The notes below the pieces were generated by a model. That model had not been told where the DNA came from. It did not search any database and worked only from the letters and a program-made list of their open reading frames with translations. 64,000 nt of DNA. Origin: Hyphomicrobium zavarzinii ATCC 27496. Its GTDB lineage: Bacteria > Pseudomonadota > Alphaproteobacteria > Rhizobiales > Hyphomicrobiaceae. The stretch is from positions 162,558 through 226,557 of the forward strand of contig NZ_KB911257.1 in the NCBI RefSeq assembly GCF_000383415.1, in the 5' to 3' direction. A program made the translations under genes and the position numbers. The stretch's first letter is position 1. Every line of letters starts with the position of its first letter. Positions 35,195 through 44,123 of the stretch are shown here, piece by piece.

Positions 35195-35395
35195 CTAAAG
35201 GGCGTCTGCGGGCTTGCGGGCGGCTTCGTCCACGCCGATCTCCGGAAGAGGCGGGACGGCCTCGTCAGCAAGGCCTTTCTTGAAGCTCTTGATGCCCTTG
35301 GCGACGTCGCCCATGAGATCGGAGATCTTGCCTCGTCCGAACAGGAGCACGGCCGCGAGAAGGACCAGAAGGATGTGCGGTACGCTGAGACCCAT
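35195..35395 (-). CDS. tatA: TatA, twin-arginine translocase pore subunit
   Basis: 66 residues: N-terminal helix [20 protein letters not shown], then the conserved [12 protein letters not shown] hinge and an amphipathic helix ([15 protein letters not shown]), then a short acidic tail. Normal TatA size. The start at 35395 has GGAG six bases upstream; the open frame extends further but that part is a shadow of mauL. It lies between mauL (53 bp upstream) and tatB on the same strand. Confidence 0.9.
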   Translation of the reverse strand: MGLSVPHILLVLLAAVLLFGRGKISDLMGDVAKGIKSFKKGLADEAVPPLPEIGVDEAARKPADAL

Positions 35396-35448
35396 TTCTC
35401 TCTCCAGTTTGGCTGCGTGCTCTTTGCTTGTGCCGCTCCGCCCGCAGG

Positions 35449-35796
35449 CTAGGGCTTCTGTGCGGCCGAGGCCGGGAGGATTTCGAACTCTGCCTTGATG
35501 ATGGGATGAATCCAGCAGCGCACCACCGCGGGTCCGGCCTGGCGAAGCGTGAGCTTCCGCTGCGTGCCCGGAACCTGTGTATCCAGGTTGTCGACCGTAC
35601 CATCGGGATAGGTGATGTAGAGATTGTGGGCCATGTCTGACTGATTGTCGAAGATGATCACATCGCCGACGTGCTTGACGCCCTCGATCGCTTGCAGCTC
35701 CATATGATGGATCACCACCCGATGCTCGGCAGCGTGAACCGCACCCGACACGAGCGCCATGAGGCACATCGCCCAGACCGCTCTCAGAAAGATCAT
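35449..35796 (-). CDS. mauL: MauL, cupredoxin-like mau accessory protein
   Basis: 115 residues with a signal peptide ([19 protein letters not shown]) and a plastocyanin-like fold. Copper-ligand-like residues are visible as His in DMAHNLYI (about 57) and Cys and His in [10 protein letters not shown] (about 94 and 97), but the axial Met of amicyanin is replaced by Ile. MauL occurs in some mau clusters and its function is unknown. I start at ATG 35796, preceded by GAGGA; an in-frame ATG at 35811 exists. It follows mauG by 53 bp. Confidence 0.82.
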   Translation of the reverse strand: MIFLRAVWAMCLMALVSGAVHAAEHRVVIHHMELQAIEGVKHVGDVIIFDNQSDMAHNLYITYPDGTVDNLDTQVPGTQRKLTLRQAGPAVVRCWIHPIIKAEFEILPASAAQKP

Positions 35797-35849
35797 CGCG
35801 CTTCCTCGCATTGTGCTTGCTCGTGTTGTTCTGGCTCGTGCCGTGCCTG

Positions 35850-36887
35850 TTACGGCAGCCGCGGAATGGCCGTCTCCAGAGGCTGTCCCTGGATCGTCTT
35901 CAGATAGGCGATCAAGTCGTCTCGCTCCTGCTTGGTCAACTTGATGGCTTTCATCTCGGGCGAGAGGCTCGGGCGTGCCTTGCCGCCATCCTCGTAGTGC
36001 GAGATCACCTCGCCGATCGTCTTCATGCTCCCGTCGTGCATGTAAGGACCGGTGAAACGGAGATCGCGCAGGGACGGCGTCTTGAAGGCGTGGCGCATGA
36101 TCACGACAGTCGGCGGCGCGAACTCGCCTCGGCCGATGTCCTCGGAGGCTAGGCCGATGTCGTGGAAGCTGTCGTCAGTGAAGCGCCAGCTCGAATGGCA
36201 TTTGTTGCAGCGCCCGGCCTCGTTGAAGACGACGAAACCGCGCTTCGCCTCTTCGGATATGGCGCTTTCGTCTCCTTCGATCCAGCGGTCGAACGGCGCG
36301 GGATTGGAGACGAGCGTCCGCTCGTAGGTAGCGAGCGCGGCGAGCGTGTTCTCGATGCCGATCTCCTGGCCGGGGAACGCAGCTTCGTAAAGCCGTGCGT
36401 AACCATCGATGCCCTTGAGACGCGTCACCATCTCATCAAGCGGCATTCCCATCTCGTGCTCGGCCGTGAGGGGGAGAGCGGCCTGCTGCTCGAGCGAACC
36501 AGCGCGTCCATCCCACATCAGGGCCGTGAGCCACGCCGCGTTGAGCACGGTCGGCGTCTTGCGCGGAAGCGGCACGCCTGTCACGCCGACGCCGCGCGGA
36601 AGACCGTCCGACCAGTCGAAGCCGGGGTTGTGGCAGGACGCGCACGAGATGGCGCCCGTGCGGGAGAGGCGTGGATCGAAGAAGAGATGCTTGCCGAGCT
36701 CCGCCTTCGCCGCGTCGAAGGGATTGCTCTTGGGAAACGGGGTCTCGGACGGGCGCCGATACTTCTCCTTGAGCTCACGCGATACCAGCACCGTCTCGGC
36801 CGCGTGAGCGGCGAGGCCCGCGAAAGCGCTGGCCAGCACGACGAGCGTGGCGGCGGCCATACGGAACGACAACATGTGCGCTGCCAT
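35850..36887 (-). CDS. mauG: MauG, di-haem enzyme forming the TTQ cofactor
   Basis: Periplasmic di-haem c protein that uses peroxide or oxygen to cross-link the two Trp residues of MauA into tryptophan tryptophylquinone. 345 residues with signal peptide ([16 protein letters not shown]) and haem motifs CASCH (about 82-86) and CNKCH (about 227-231). Trp in GFDWSD sits where the inter-haem Trp is expected. Tyr in VISHYEDGG (about 298) takes the place of the axial Met of bacterial cytochrome c peroxidases, the MauG signature. Start at 36887 has GAGGAG in front; it overlaps the mauJ end closely. Confidence 0.94.
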   Translation of the reverse strand: MAAHMLSFRMAAATLVVLASAFAGLAAHAAETVLVSRELKEKYRRPSETPFPKSNPFDAAKAELGKHLFFDPRLSRTGAISCASCHNPGFDWSDGLPRGVGVTGVPLPRKTPTVLNAAWLTALMWDGRAGSLEQQAALPLTAEHEMGMPLDEMVTRLKGIDGYARLYEAAFPGQEIGIENTLAALATYERTLVSNPAPFDRWIEGDESAISEEAKRGFVVFNEAGRCNKCHSSWRFTDDSFHDIGLASEDIGRGEFAPPTVVIMRHAFKTPSLRDLRFTGPYMHDGSMKTIGEVISHYEDGGKARPSLSPEMKAIKLTKQERDDLIAYLKTIQGQPLETAIPRLP

Positions 36888-36899
36888 CTCGCTCCTCAC

Positions 36900-37835
36900 C
36901 TAGACCGGTCCGGAATTTTCGGGGATCTTGTCCTCGATGTCGGCGGCAACGGCGAAGTGGCCGCCCTCTCGCAGGCTCGCAAGAACGATGTCCCGCGCCA
37001 CCAGATCGACGAGGTTAGCGAGGGCCGCAAACGCGGCGTCCGACTGATAGCCACACGCGCCGATGCTTCCCTCCGCCTCGCTCCCCTTCTGGCCCAGCAA
37101 GCCCGCCAGAAGCGCCTTGCGTTTCGGCTCTATGCCGCTCGCAAACTCTCCGAGCGTCGCGCCGTTCAGCTCCGGCTGGAAAGCGAACACGCTACTTCTC
37201 ACCAGAAGGTCCGTCGTGATGACCGGATCGTCGTAGCCTTTGAGACGCGCGGTGAACGGCGAGCGGCCCGCCACCGCCGCATCCACGATGGCGCCGGCGC
37301 ATATGAAGCGCCACGCCGCGCTGGTCGTGCAGCGGGATTCGCGATAGAGGCGGAGGATCTCTCCATAGGCCGCAGGCACGGACTCGAGGCCTGCCTCCGC
37401 CAAGAGCGCGCTCGGCCGAAAGGGAACGCAGCGCCAGCGCGCGCCGTGGTCGATGTCGGCGACGCGCCAGCCCGAAATCTCGATCCCGCGCCCGTACTGA
37501 AGCGCCAACCGATCCAGCCTGGCGACGAGGTTCCTGTAGCAGGCGGAAAGTGCGGCGACCGCTCCGGTCGAGGAGAACGTGTAGACGATCTCCTCCAGCT
37601 TGCCGGAGGCGTTCGCACAGTCGTCGATGGTGCACTCCTTGCCGTCGAGGATGACCTGTCTGTGCCCGTCGCGCGCCGAGACGAGAATATCCGTCTCCGC
37701 CGTACGTGTGACGGGATTGCGCAGAAAGAATCCCACGACGAAGACGCGCTCGTCCTTCGCCGCCTCCGAAGCCTGGATGGTTGGCTTCGGCGTTTCGGCC
37801 TTCAACGGCGACAGCAGGTTATGAGGAATCCACAT
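36900..37835 (-). CDS. mauJ: MauJ, mau accessory protein
   Basis: 311-residue soluble protein without signal peptide or membrane helix. It has no known catalytic motif; assignment rests on its position between mauC and mauG, its length, and the general match to MauJ of methylotrophs. It contains several Cys (KECTIDDCANAS, RWRCVPF, AGACGYQ-like segments). Function is not known; in Methylobacterium it is not essential for growth on methylamine. Confidence 0.85.
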   Translation of the reverse strand: MWIPHNLLSPLKAETPKPTIQASEAAKDERVFVVGFFLRNPVTRTAETDILVSARDGHRQVILDGKECTIDDCANASGKLEEIVYTFSSTGAVAALSACYRNLVARLDRLALQYGRGIEISGWRVADIDHGARWRCVPFRPSALLAEAGLESVPAAYGEILRLYRESRCTTSAAWRFICAGAIVDAAVAGRSPFTARLKGYDDPVITTDLLVRSSVFAFQPELNGATLGEFASGIEPKRKALLAGLLGQKGSEAEGSIGACGYQSDAAFAALANLVDLVARDIVLASLREGGHFAVAADIEDKIPENSGPV

Positions 37836-37866
37836 TGTGCACCGGCTCGGATGACGGAGGGGGCTC

Positions 37867-38235
37867 TTACGATTTCGGCTTAACCGTCACTTTGCCCTTC
37901 ATGAAGGGGTGCGGCGTGCAGATGTATCCGTACTCTCCAGCCGTGTTGAATTTCAGCGATAGGGACTGGCCGGCGCGAAGCATGTCGCCCACAACCTTTA
38001 GTGGCTCCGACAAGAAGACGTTGTGGGGGACGGCGTCATGATTGGTCCAGGTCACGGTCGCGCCTTCCTCGACCTCAATGGCCGCGGGCGCGTATTTCAT
38101 CTTGGAGATGTCCACCTTGACGGCCTCCGCAGGTGCGGAGCCGGAATCGACCTTCTCGATCGCATCGGCGGCGAGCGCTGCATCGAAGGCTGCCGCCACG
38201 AAAACAAATAAGGAAAGAACAGTCCTGATCTTCAT
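37867..38235 (-). CDS. mauC: Amicyanin precursor (MauC), blue copper electron acceptor
   Basis: Periplasmic type-1 copper protein taking electrons from methylamine dehydrogenase and passing them to a c-type cytochrome. 122 residues: signal peptide (RTVLSLFVFVAAAFDAALA) and a cupredoxin fold with the four copper ligands His71 (AVPHNVFL), Cys106, His109 and Met112 (ICTPHPFM), the short ligand loop typical of amicyanin. Start at ATG 38235; an in-frame GTG lies at 38256. Between mauA and mauJ. Confidence 0.95.
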   Translation of the reverse strand: MKIRTVLSLFVFVAAAFDAALAADAIEKVDSGSAPAEAVKVDISKMKYAPAAIEVEEGATVTWTNHDAVPHNVFLSEPLKVVGDMLRAGQSLSLKFNTAGEYGYICTPHPFMKGKVTVKPKS

Positions 38236-38313
38236 CGTCTCACAGATCCTCTTCACGAATGGAGAACGGGCAGCAACGACGGCGGCCGTTGCTGCCCCAG
38301 TGACGGTGGGCGA

Positions 38314-38865
38314 TCAGCCCGCCTTACCCACGATGGGCGAGATCGTGCAGTGATAAGTCATCGCGTCATCCTCGGCGCCGAAGCACCAGATGATGTCGTT
38401 GGCGAATTCCGGACGGTAGACGGGAAGCTCGCCTTCAGTGTTGAGGCACGGGCAGGTGAGCGCGACGTTCTTGCCGCAGCAATCGCGGTAAGCGATGAGG
38501 TAGCTCTGCTTGTCGCCGGGGTTGTAGCAGCTCGCCACCCAGGAGCTCGGCGAGAGCTTGGTGCCCGGAGGGCAATCGGTGAGCGTGCCGCCGGCGCAGC
38601 CGCAGATGTAGCCGTCGAGCGAGCAGTGACGCCAGTAGTCGCACTGGTGGATATCCTGGTCCTGCGGATGCCAGCCTTCGCGGCTTCCGGCGCCTGCATG
38701 CGCGCGGCTCACGCGGCCGCTGCGATCGACCGGCAGAAGAGGCACGAGGGCAGCGCCGGCCACGGCGGTGCCAACGCGGCTGATGAAGCTACGGCGGCTG
38801 GTGCGCCCGGCGATGTGCCGGGAGAACTTTTCGACGAGGTCATCGAATTTGCTTCTGTTCGTCAT
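38314..38865 (-). CDS. mauA: Methylamine dehydrogenase light (beta) subunit precursor MauA
   Basis: Carries the catalytic tryptophan tryptophylquinone that converts methylamine to formaldehyde and ammonia in the periplasm. 183 residues: an N-terminal twin-arginine signal (TSRRSFISRVG, residues 22-32), then a small Cys-rich domain with 12 Cys, enough for six disulfides. TTQ precursor residues are Trp109 (SSWVASCYN) and Trp160 (IIWCFGAEDDAM), 51 apart as in Paracoccus. Very strongly conserved from residue 70 on. Needs MauG for maturation and MauD/E for disulfides. Confidence 0.97.
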   Translation of the reverse strand: MTNRSKFDDLVEKFSRHIAGRTSRRSFISRVGTAVAGAALVPLLPVDRSGRVSRAHAGAGSREGWHPQDQDIHQCDYWRHCSLDGYICGCAGGTLTDCPPGTKLSPSSWVASCYNPGDKQSYLIAYRDCCGKNVALTCPCLNTEGELPVYRPEFANDIIWCFGAEDDAMTYHCTISPIVGKAG

Positions 38866-38929
38866 TGTCGTTGTTCCATTGATTTTGAAAGTTGATCCCT
38901 AGACGTAGTCGCGACCCTGCGGCCCGCCC

Positions 38930-39562
38930 TCACATGGTGAGCGGAGGAGCAGAGTGCTCCGAGGGGGAGCCCTTCTTGGTCGCCATGTAGTCCTGCAGAG
39001 AGGCGTGGCCGGTGCGGCTCGCCTCGAGCAAACTTTCGAGGTGCTCGCGCGTGTTGCAGAGACCCTTGGCCTTGATCACGCCGGCTTCGTCGATCAGCAC
39101 GCCGTAAGGCACCTTGCCGACCTGGAAGCGCATGCCGATCTCGGCCGAGATCACGTAGGACAGGTTGTCGAGCTTGTGCTTTGCGAGGAACGCCTTGTGC
39201 TCCTCCTCGGCACCGTCGCTCACCAGCATCACGTTGATGCCTTCAGCGCGCGCCACGGACTTCACGATCGGCAGAAGCTTCTCGCAGGCGGGGCACGTGG
39301 GCGAGGTGAAGAGCAGCATGGTCTCGTGACCCGCCGGATCCACGCCGCCGATCTGACGGCGCTGACCCTTGACGTCGATGATGCTGAACGTCGGGGCCTT
39401 GTCGCCGATGCCGGGGCCGTGATCGGTGATCATGGCGCCAAGCGGCGCGGAGCGTTCGTGCAGGAGACCGACCTGCCGGGCAATGCCGAGGAGAACCAAT
39501 CCCCCGGCGCAGAGAGCGACCCACTGAAGGACGCTGGACGCGATTAAGAGCTCGTTTGTCAT
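38930..39562 (-). CDS. mauD: MauD, thioredoxin-like disulfide protein for MauA
   Basis: 210 residues with an N-terminal membrane anchor (SVLQWVALCAGGLVLLGIA) and a periplasmic thioredoxin fold with CPAC (about residues 90-93) and a cis-Pro in GKVPYGVLIDE. It is thought to form or shuffle the six disulfides of the MauA subunit; mutants lose MauA. The ATG at 39562 overlaps the mauE stop by one base and has AAGGAA in front. Confidence 0.94.
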   Translation of the reverse strand: MTNELLIASSVLQWVALCAGGLVLLGIARQVGLLHERSAPLGAMITDHGPGIGDKAPTFSIIDVKGQRRQIGGVDPAGHETMLLFTSPTCPACEKLLPIVKSVARAEGINVMLVSDGAEEEHKAFLAKHKLDNLSYVISAEIGMRFQVGKVPYGVLIDEAGVIKAKGLCNTREHLESLLEASRTGHASLQDYMATKKGSPSEHSAPPLTM

Positions 39563-40128
39563 CACAGTGTTCCTTCCTTGGCGATCGTACGCTTGCTCAA
39601 CGGAAGCTGGCGGAGCGACACCAGCTCATTTGCACAGAGGTAGATGAGCACCACGCTCGCCGCCGCGAGCGCGGCGATGATGAAGTCGTTGGCACTCACG
39701 GCCCGCGTCCACATCGGCTGCGCGGCGAGCCAGGCGGCTCCCCCAAAAAGCGCGATGTTGCGTGCCACCAGCGCCCAATTCAGGCGCTGGCGAAGTCCTT
39801 GGCGGAAGCATCCGCAGTCGATCTCCGTGCGGCCGCGAAGGATGTTGATCGCGATCGCGAGTGCAAAGACGACGAGGAGGGCTCCGGCGGCAGCGGCCGC
39901 GATGTGCGGCACGATGCCAAGGGCGAGGGCTGCAGCGATGACCAGCTCGATCCAGGGCAGAGCGAAGGCGAAGGCGCCATCGACGGCCCTGGGAAGCAGA
40001 CGGAAGTTGCGGACGACGCCGTGGAACTCGTCTGCGTTCTGGAGCTTGGAAATCGCCGCGCCTGCGAAGACCAGTGCCAGCAAGAAGCGCAGGAACAGGT
40101 CAATCATCGGGAACGACGATACCAACAT
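39562..40128 (-). CDS. mauE: MauE, membrane partner of MauD
   Basis: 188-residue inner-membrane protein with four or five helices (FLRFLLALVFAGAAISKLQN, LPWIELVIAAALALGIVPHI, AAAAGALLVVFALAIAINIL) and a Cys pair in TEIDCGCFRQG that may exchange electrons with MauD. Belongs to the MauE/DoxX-like group. Start at ATG 40128 with GAGG upstream. It lies 10 bp after mauB. Confidence 0.93.
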   Translation of the reverse strand: MLVSSFPMIDLFLRFLLALVFAGAAISKLQNADEFHGVVRNFRLLPRAVDGAFAFALPWIELVIAAALALGIVPHIAAAAAGALLVVFALAIAINILRGRTEIDCGCFRQGLRQRLNWALVARNIALFGGAAWLAAQPMWTRAVSANDFIIAALAAASVVLIYLCANELVSLRQLPLSKRTIAKEGTL

Positions 40129-40138
40129 GATCAAAGCC

Positions 40139-41332
40139 TCACTGATCGACAGTCGTCAGGACCAGCGGAACCGAGCCGAGCTGCTCGACCTTCGAGGTCT
40201 CCTTGCCGGTGGCGGCGTCGTAGATGTAGAGCGTGCGATCCACGGAGGAGAGACCGTAGAGCTGGGGCTCCTTGTCCGCGCTGACGCCGATCGAGTTCAC
40301 GTCGTGATTGAGCTCGATCTTGTTCAGGCGCTTGCCGGTTGCCGCGTCATAGACGAACACGAAACGGCTCGCGTACTTATGCGTCCACTGCGCGCGCTGA
40401 TCGGCGAGAAGGAAGATGCGGTTGCTTTCGCGATGGTAGGCAACCATGTTCCAGCCGCCCGGCGCCCACTTGTCGGCTTTCTCCTCCGGCGTGAAGGCCT
40501 CGAACGTATCGAGGAATTTCGCGTCTCCGGACGAGAAATCGACCTGGTACATGGTGCCGTCGTAGCTCGGCCACACGAGGCGCTTGGCCTTGGTGGAGTA
40601 AGCCGGCGTGTTGATGAGATGCTTGTTCTCCGGGTGGAGAATCTTGGTCTTCTCGTGCTTCAGGCTGCCATCCTTGCCGAAGGTGGCCTTGAGGAGGTGG
40701 CCTTCGCGGCAGTGCATGAAGAACGTGTCGCTGGCGGTCGGGAAGATGTGATAGCAGTCCGGAACGTCCATCACCTTCACGAACTTCTTCGCTTCGAGAT
40801 CGACAAGGCCGACGCCCGGGCTCGGCGAGAACTGATAGAGCAGCAGCGACTTGTCGTCGGGCGTCAGCGCCGTCATCCACTGGTAGGTGTTCACCAGCAG
40901 GCGGATCTCGGGGATGTCGATGTCGGCGATGACGTTGTGCGTCTGCGCGTCAAGCACCTCGACGTAATCGTCGCGCTTGCCCTTCGAGATGCGCGAGAAC
41001 ACCGTGCTCGCGTGGGCGAAGAACTTTCCGTCCGAAGAGACGATCGGGTTGGGAACGAGGCCCGTGTCGCTCTGTGCCAGCAGCTTCGCGTTGTTGCCGT
41101 CGACCGTGATGATGCGGGTCGCGACGGCGAAGTCGGCCGGATCGGTCACGTAGACGCGGCGCGCGTCGCTCGGAGGCGCGGACAGGATCTTGGGATCGTC
41201 CTCGAGCTGCGAGGTCACTTCCTTGGAGACGTGCTGCGGAATCGCAGCGCCGCCGGCGAGCGCGTATGAGCTGACAACCGCAATCGCCAAGGCCGAACAA
41301 GCGGCTGTAAGCGTGGGCGACGAAAACTTCAT
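40139..41332 (-). CDS. mauB: Methylamine dehydrogenase heavy (alpha) subunit MauB
   Basis: 397-residue periplasmic beta-propeller that forms the alpha2-beta2 enzyme with MauA and docks amicyanin. Signal peptide near residues 5-28 (TAACSALAIAVVSSYALAGG); propeller blades show as repeats such as RRVYVTDPADFAVATR, VVSSDGKFFAHA-like and TLYIYDAATGKE. Start at 41332 with AGGAGG in an ideal position; the longer frame to 41443 is not supported. mauF is 137 bp upstream. Confidence 0.96.
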   Translation of the reverse strand: MKFSSPTLTAACSALAIAVVSSYALAGGAAIPQHVSKEVTSQLEDDPKILSAPPSDARRVYVTDPADFAVATRIITVDGNNAKLLAQSDTGLVPNPIVSSDGKFFAHASTVFSRISKGKRDDYVEVLDAQTHNVIADIDIPEIRLLVNTYQWMTALTPDDKSLLLYQFSPSPGVGLVDLEAKKFVKVMDVPDCYHIFPTASDTFFMHCREGHLLKATFGKDGSLKHEKTKILHPENKHLINTPAYSTKAKRLVWPSYDGTMYQVDFSSGDAKFLDTFEAFTPEEKADKWAPGGWNMVAYHRESNRIFLLADQRAQWTHKYASRFVFVYDAATGKRLNKIELNHDVNSIGVSADKEPQLYGLSSVDRTLYIYDAATGKETSKVEQLGSVPLVLTTVDQ

Positions 41333-41469
41333 GTCTTTCCTCCTATTGGATGGACTACGAGCGTTTTTATTGGGGCCGTGAAAAGGACGACGGAGGGGGA
41401 GCGGGCCCGCGTCGCCGCAGCCCACCTCCGAAATTCGTGACAAAGGGATTTGCCGTTTGGCCTAGGGGA

Positions 41470-42312
41470 TCAGGCGATCAGCATCGCCGCGATCGCGAAG
41501 CCGGAGCCCACGAGGAGCATGCCATCCAGGAGCGCCGCGTTCTCCTGATTGCGTGCTAGCCAGCCGGTGATCGACGCGTCCGTCAGCGGAAGCGCGTTGA
41601 GCACGAGCGGCAGGAAGCGGCCAAGATTGAACACCAGGAAGACGCCGACGGCGAATGTCACGGAGCCTGAGAAGAGCGCGGCCCCCGTGACGGCATAGAG
41701 CAAGGGCGTCTGCACGTAGGTGAGATAGTTGAGGCCGAGCGAGAAGCCGTACAGGAGGCCGATCACCCACTTCGGGAAGCGCTGGCGGGCGTCATGCGGC
41801 ACCTGGCAGCGGCGCTGCGGATAGGGCACCTTCACGAAGCCGAACTGATGGGCGCCGTAAGCAACGAGCAGGGCGGCAAAGGCCGGAATGGCGTAGGCGT
41901 GTACGCTTTCGAGACCGAGCACGGCGCCCGTTACGCCAAGCGCACCGCCGAGGACAAGCGCGCCGAGCGCATAGCCGATGGCGTGCGCGACGAGCGTAGG
42001 CGACCAGGCCACGACCGAGCGCAGCGAATACTTTCCGCTGGGGCGCAGCAGGCAGACGCTCGAATATCCACACGGAGACCACGTGGAGAGCAGGCCGCCA
42101 GCGAACGCGACTGCAACGAGCAGCCACGTCAGCGACGCTTCCATCGGCACGCCGGCCGCGAGGAGGTGAACAGCGGCGACACCCGACACGGCACTCATCG
42201 CCATCAGGATCGCACGCGTCGCCCGCGAACGCGGCGCAGCGAAGATCTCCGCGTCGGGGATGCGTTCAGCGCTGCCGGAACCGGCGACAAGAACAGCCGT
42301 CTGCTCTGCCAT
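41470..42312 (-). CDS. mauF: MauF, membrane protein required for methylamine dehydrogenase assembly
   Basis: 280 residues with six or more hydrophobic segments and the characteristic LSTWSPCGYSSVCLLRPSGK segment near residue 78, plus a Cys in RRCQVPHDARQ. It is in the CcdA/DsbD-like membrane protein group, and a role in moving reducing or oxidising equivalents across the membrane is likely. First gene of the mauFBEDACJGL run; GGAGG precedes the ATG. Confidence 0.94.
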   Translation of the reverse strand: MAEQTAVLVAGSGSAERIPDAEIFAAPRSRATRAILMAMSAVSGVAAVHLLAAGVPMEASLTWLLVAVAFAGGLLSTWSPCGYSSVCLLRPSGKYSLRSVVAWSPTLVAHAIGYALGALVLGGALGVTGAVLGLESVHAYAIPAFAALLVAYGAHQFGFVKVPYPQRRCQVPHDARQRFPKWVIGLLYGFSLGLNYLTYVQTPLLYAVTGAALFSGSVTFAVGVFLVFNLGRFLPLVLNALPLTDASITGWLARNQENAALLDGMLLVGSGFAIAAMLIA

Positions 42313-42647
42313 AAGAAGCCTCCAATTCGTATTCGTGCGTTTCCAATTTTGTTTCTTGCCGGCGGCGGCCCATTCGCAAGGCCGTCACCGGAGGAGCAAA
42401 TCTTTTCCGTTGCCTCGCAAGGATGCGCACCCTCACGAGAGCCACGTCTTTTCTTCTTTCTGCCCGCCGTCGAACGGCAGGGCCGTCGTGTCCTTCCCGG
42501 AGCGACCGCTCAGGCAGTTGCGGCGGGCACAGAGCGGATGGTTCGCACCGGACCCGCCTGCATCTGCGTTGTCGCGCTAAGGAGGAAACGACATCACGCT
42601 CGGCAGAATGCGGGATCATTCTTTCAAGCGCCTCGAAGCACCCTTAC

Positions 42648-42669
42648 AAATTTGACAGGAATCAAATTT
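42648..42669. promoter_or_regulatory. Perfect FNR-type box inside a 22-bp palindrome upstream of mauF
   Basis: AAATTTGA (42648-42655) and TCAAATTT (42662-42669) are perfect 8-bp arms around a 6-bp centre. The core TTGACAGGAATCAA (42652-42665) matches TTGAY-N4-RTCAA exactly. It sits in the 368-bp region 42313-42680 between the sensor kinase stop and mauF, about 340 bp before the mauF ATG; the rest of that region has no gene I can support. Confidence 0.6.
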
Positions 42670-42680
42670 CGTCCGCGCAC

Positions 42681-44123
42681 TTAGCGCCGGACGTGCCGCA
42701 CGCGGTAACCGGAGCGCATGCGCAGTTGAGCTTGCGGCGTCACTCTGACGGGGCGAGCCGGGAAATGAATGAGGACCTTGAGACCGGGATTGTTGTCACA
42801 AAGCTCAACCACCGCGCGATGAAGCTCACCGATGGCGACGGCAAAAGGAATTCCCAGGCCATGGCCCGGCTTCGCGCGTGACGTCTCAAGCCGATAGAAG
42901 CGCTGAAACAAATTGCGCATCTCATCGGGGGGAACACCAGCGCCGTTGTCGGCAATTATGATGTCCGTGCCACCCCGCACCTGGTCGATGCCGATGCGAA
43001 TGGTGGTTCCGGCCGGGCAGTACTGAATTGCGTTCTCAACGAAATTGACGATCATTTCGAGAAGCAGCTCACGGTCGCCCTGCACGGCGGGGATCGGCCC
43101 CTCCGGCAAGGCCGCCTCAAGATGGAGATCGTGGTCGGATATGATCGGCTCGTAGACATCAATGACGTGAGACACCAGCGCGACCAGATCGACATCGACA
43201 AAGCGCGATCGCCAATTTCCCGACTGCAACTGGCCGATATTCAAAAGCGCTTCGAAGATCGCGATGAGGGAATCGATATCCTGAATGTTCTCCTCGATCT
43301 TGCGCTTGAACTCGTCCTGACTGAGCACACCAGTGCTGACGAGCTCGAGACGCTGGCGCAGGCGCGTCATCGGCTTCTTCAAATTATGCGCAATATCGGT
43401 GGAGGTCTGGTTCAGCGTCTGAATGAGATTGCGCGAATAGTCGAGCGACGTATTGATGGCATAGGCGAGCTCGGACAGTGCATCTGTGCCGCCTTGGAAG
43501 ATAATTCGCCTGTCGATGTCGCCTGACGAGAATGCGGCCAACGTGGTGTTCATGACGTCGATACGCTGGCGCGAGCGGCGTGACAGGAAGGCCCACGTGG
43601 CAAATGCCAGGGCCAACACCGATCCATTGACCGCCACAAACGCGGCGAGCAATTCCGTGCGCTTCTCGAACGCCTTTACATCCGTCTGGCCGACGAGAAG
43701 GCGTCCGGCGGAGAACGGCGCGGCCGCTACATAAAAGCGATTGCTCGAAAAGCCGGTGCCTACGCGCGCGGAGTGGATCGACAGGTTTTCCGCCTGCCAT
43801 GCCTGACGCGCCGAAATCTCCGAGGAGGTGTGAATAATGACGTCGCCGTTCCGATCCTTGATCGAGACGAACACCGCATCATCCTCATCCCAGGCACCCT
43901 TCGCGCCAACGAAGCTGACGAGCTGCGGGAAGCCGTGACTGTTCTCGTATGCGACGAGGGATGCCAGGATGCGATCGACACGCTCCTGGATGCGAGACGC
44001 AATCTCGGCCTGGGACTCGAGGCAAAGCCCTGCGAACGCGAAACTCGAGACGATCAGGAGAATCACGGCAACGCAACCCGCCACCTGCAGGTTGTAGCGC
44101 GTCAGGAAGATCTCATTCTTCAT
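42681..44123 (-). CDS. Membrane sensor histidine kinase of the mau-linked two-component system
   Basis: 480 residues: N-terminal helix (about 13-33), a periplasmic domain of about 120 residues (with VSIKDRNGDVIIHTS), a second helix (about 160-180), HAMP, then dimerisation and kinase domains. Phospho-acceptor His is in TDIAHNLKKPMTRL (about 246); N box NFVENAIQYCP, G1 DNGAGVP, G2 GHGLGIP. It overlaps the response regulator gene by 11 bp and sits directly upstream of mauF on the same strand. The ligand is unknown; amine or redox sensing is inferred from place only. Confidence 0.9.
   Translation of the reverse strand: MKNEIFLTRYNLQVAGCVAVILLIVSSFAFAGLCLESQAEIASRIQERVDRILASLVAYENSHGFPQLVSFVGAKGAWDEDDAVFVSIKDRNGDVIIHTSSEISARQAWQAENLSIHSARVGTGFSSNRFYVAAAPFSAGRLLVGQTDVKAFEKRTELLAAFVAVNGSVLALAFATWAFLSRRSRQRIDVMNTTLAAFSSGDIDRRIIFQGGTDALSELAYAINTSLDYSRNLIQTLNQTSTDIAHNLKKPMTRLRQRLELVSTGVLSQDEFKRKIEENIQDIDSLIAIFEALLNIGQLQSGNWRSRFVDVDLVALVSHVIDVYEPIISDHDLHLEAALPEGPIPAVQGDRELLLEMIVNFVENAIQYCPAGTTIRIGIDQVRGGTDIIIADNGAGVPPDEMRNLFQRFYRLETSRAKPGHGLGIPFAVAIGELHRAVVELCDNNPGLKVLIHFPARPVRVTPQAQLRMRSGYRVRHVRR

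Noticed and set aside
42260-42680. Short frames in the mauF-sensor kinase intergenic region
   Set aside because: They have no signal peptide, family or ribosome-binding site and overlap the probable mau control region.
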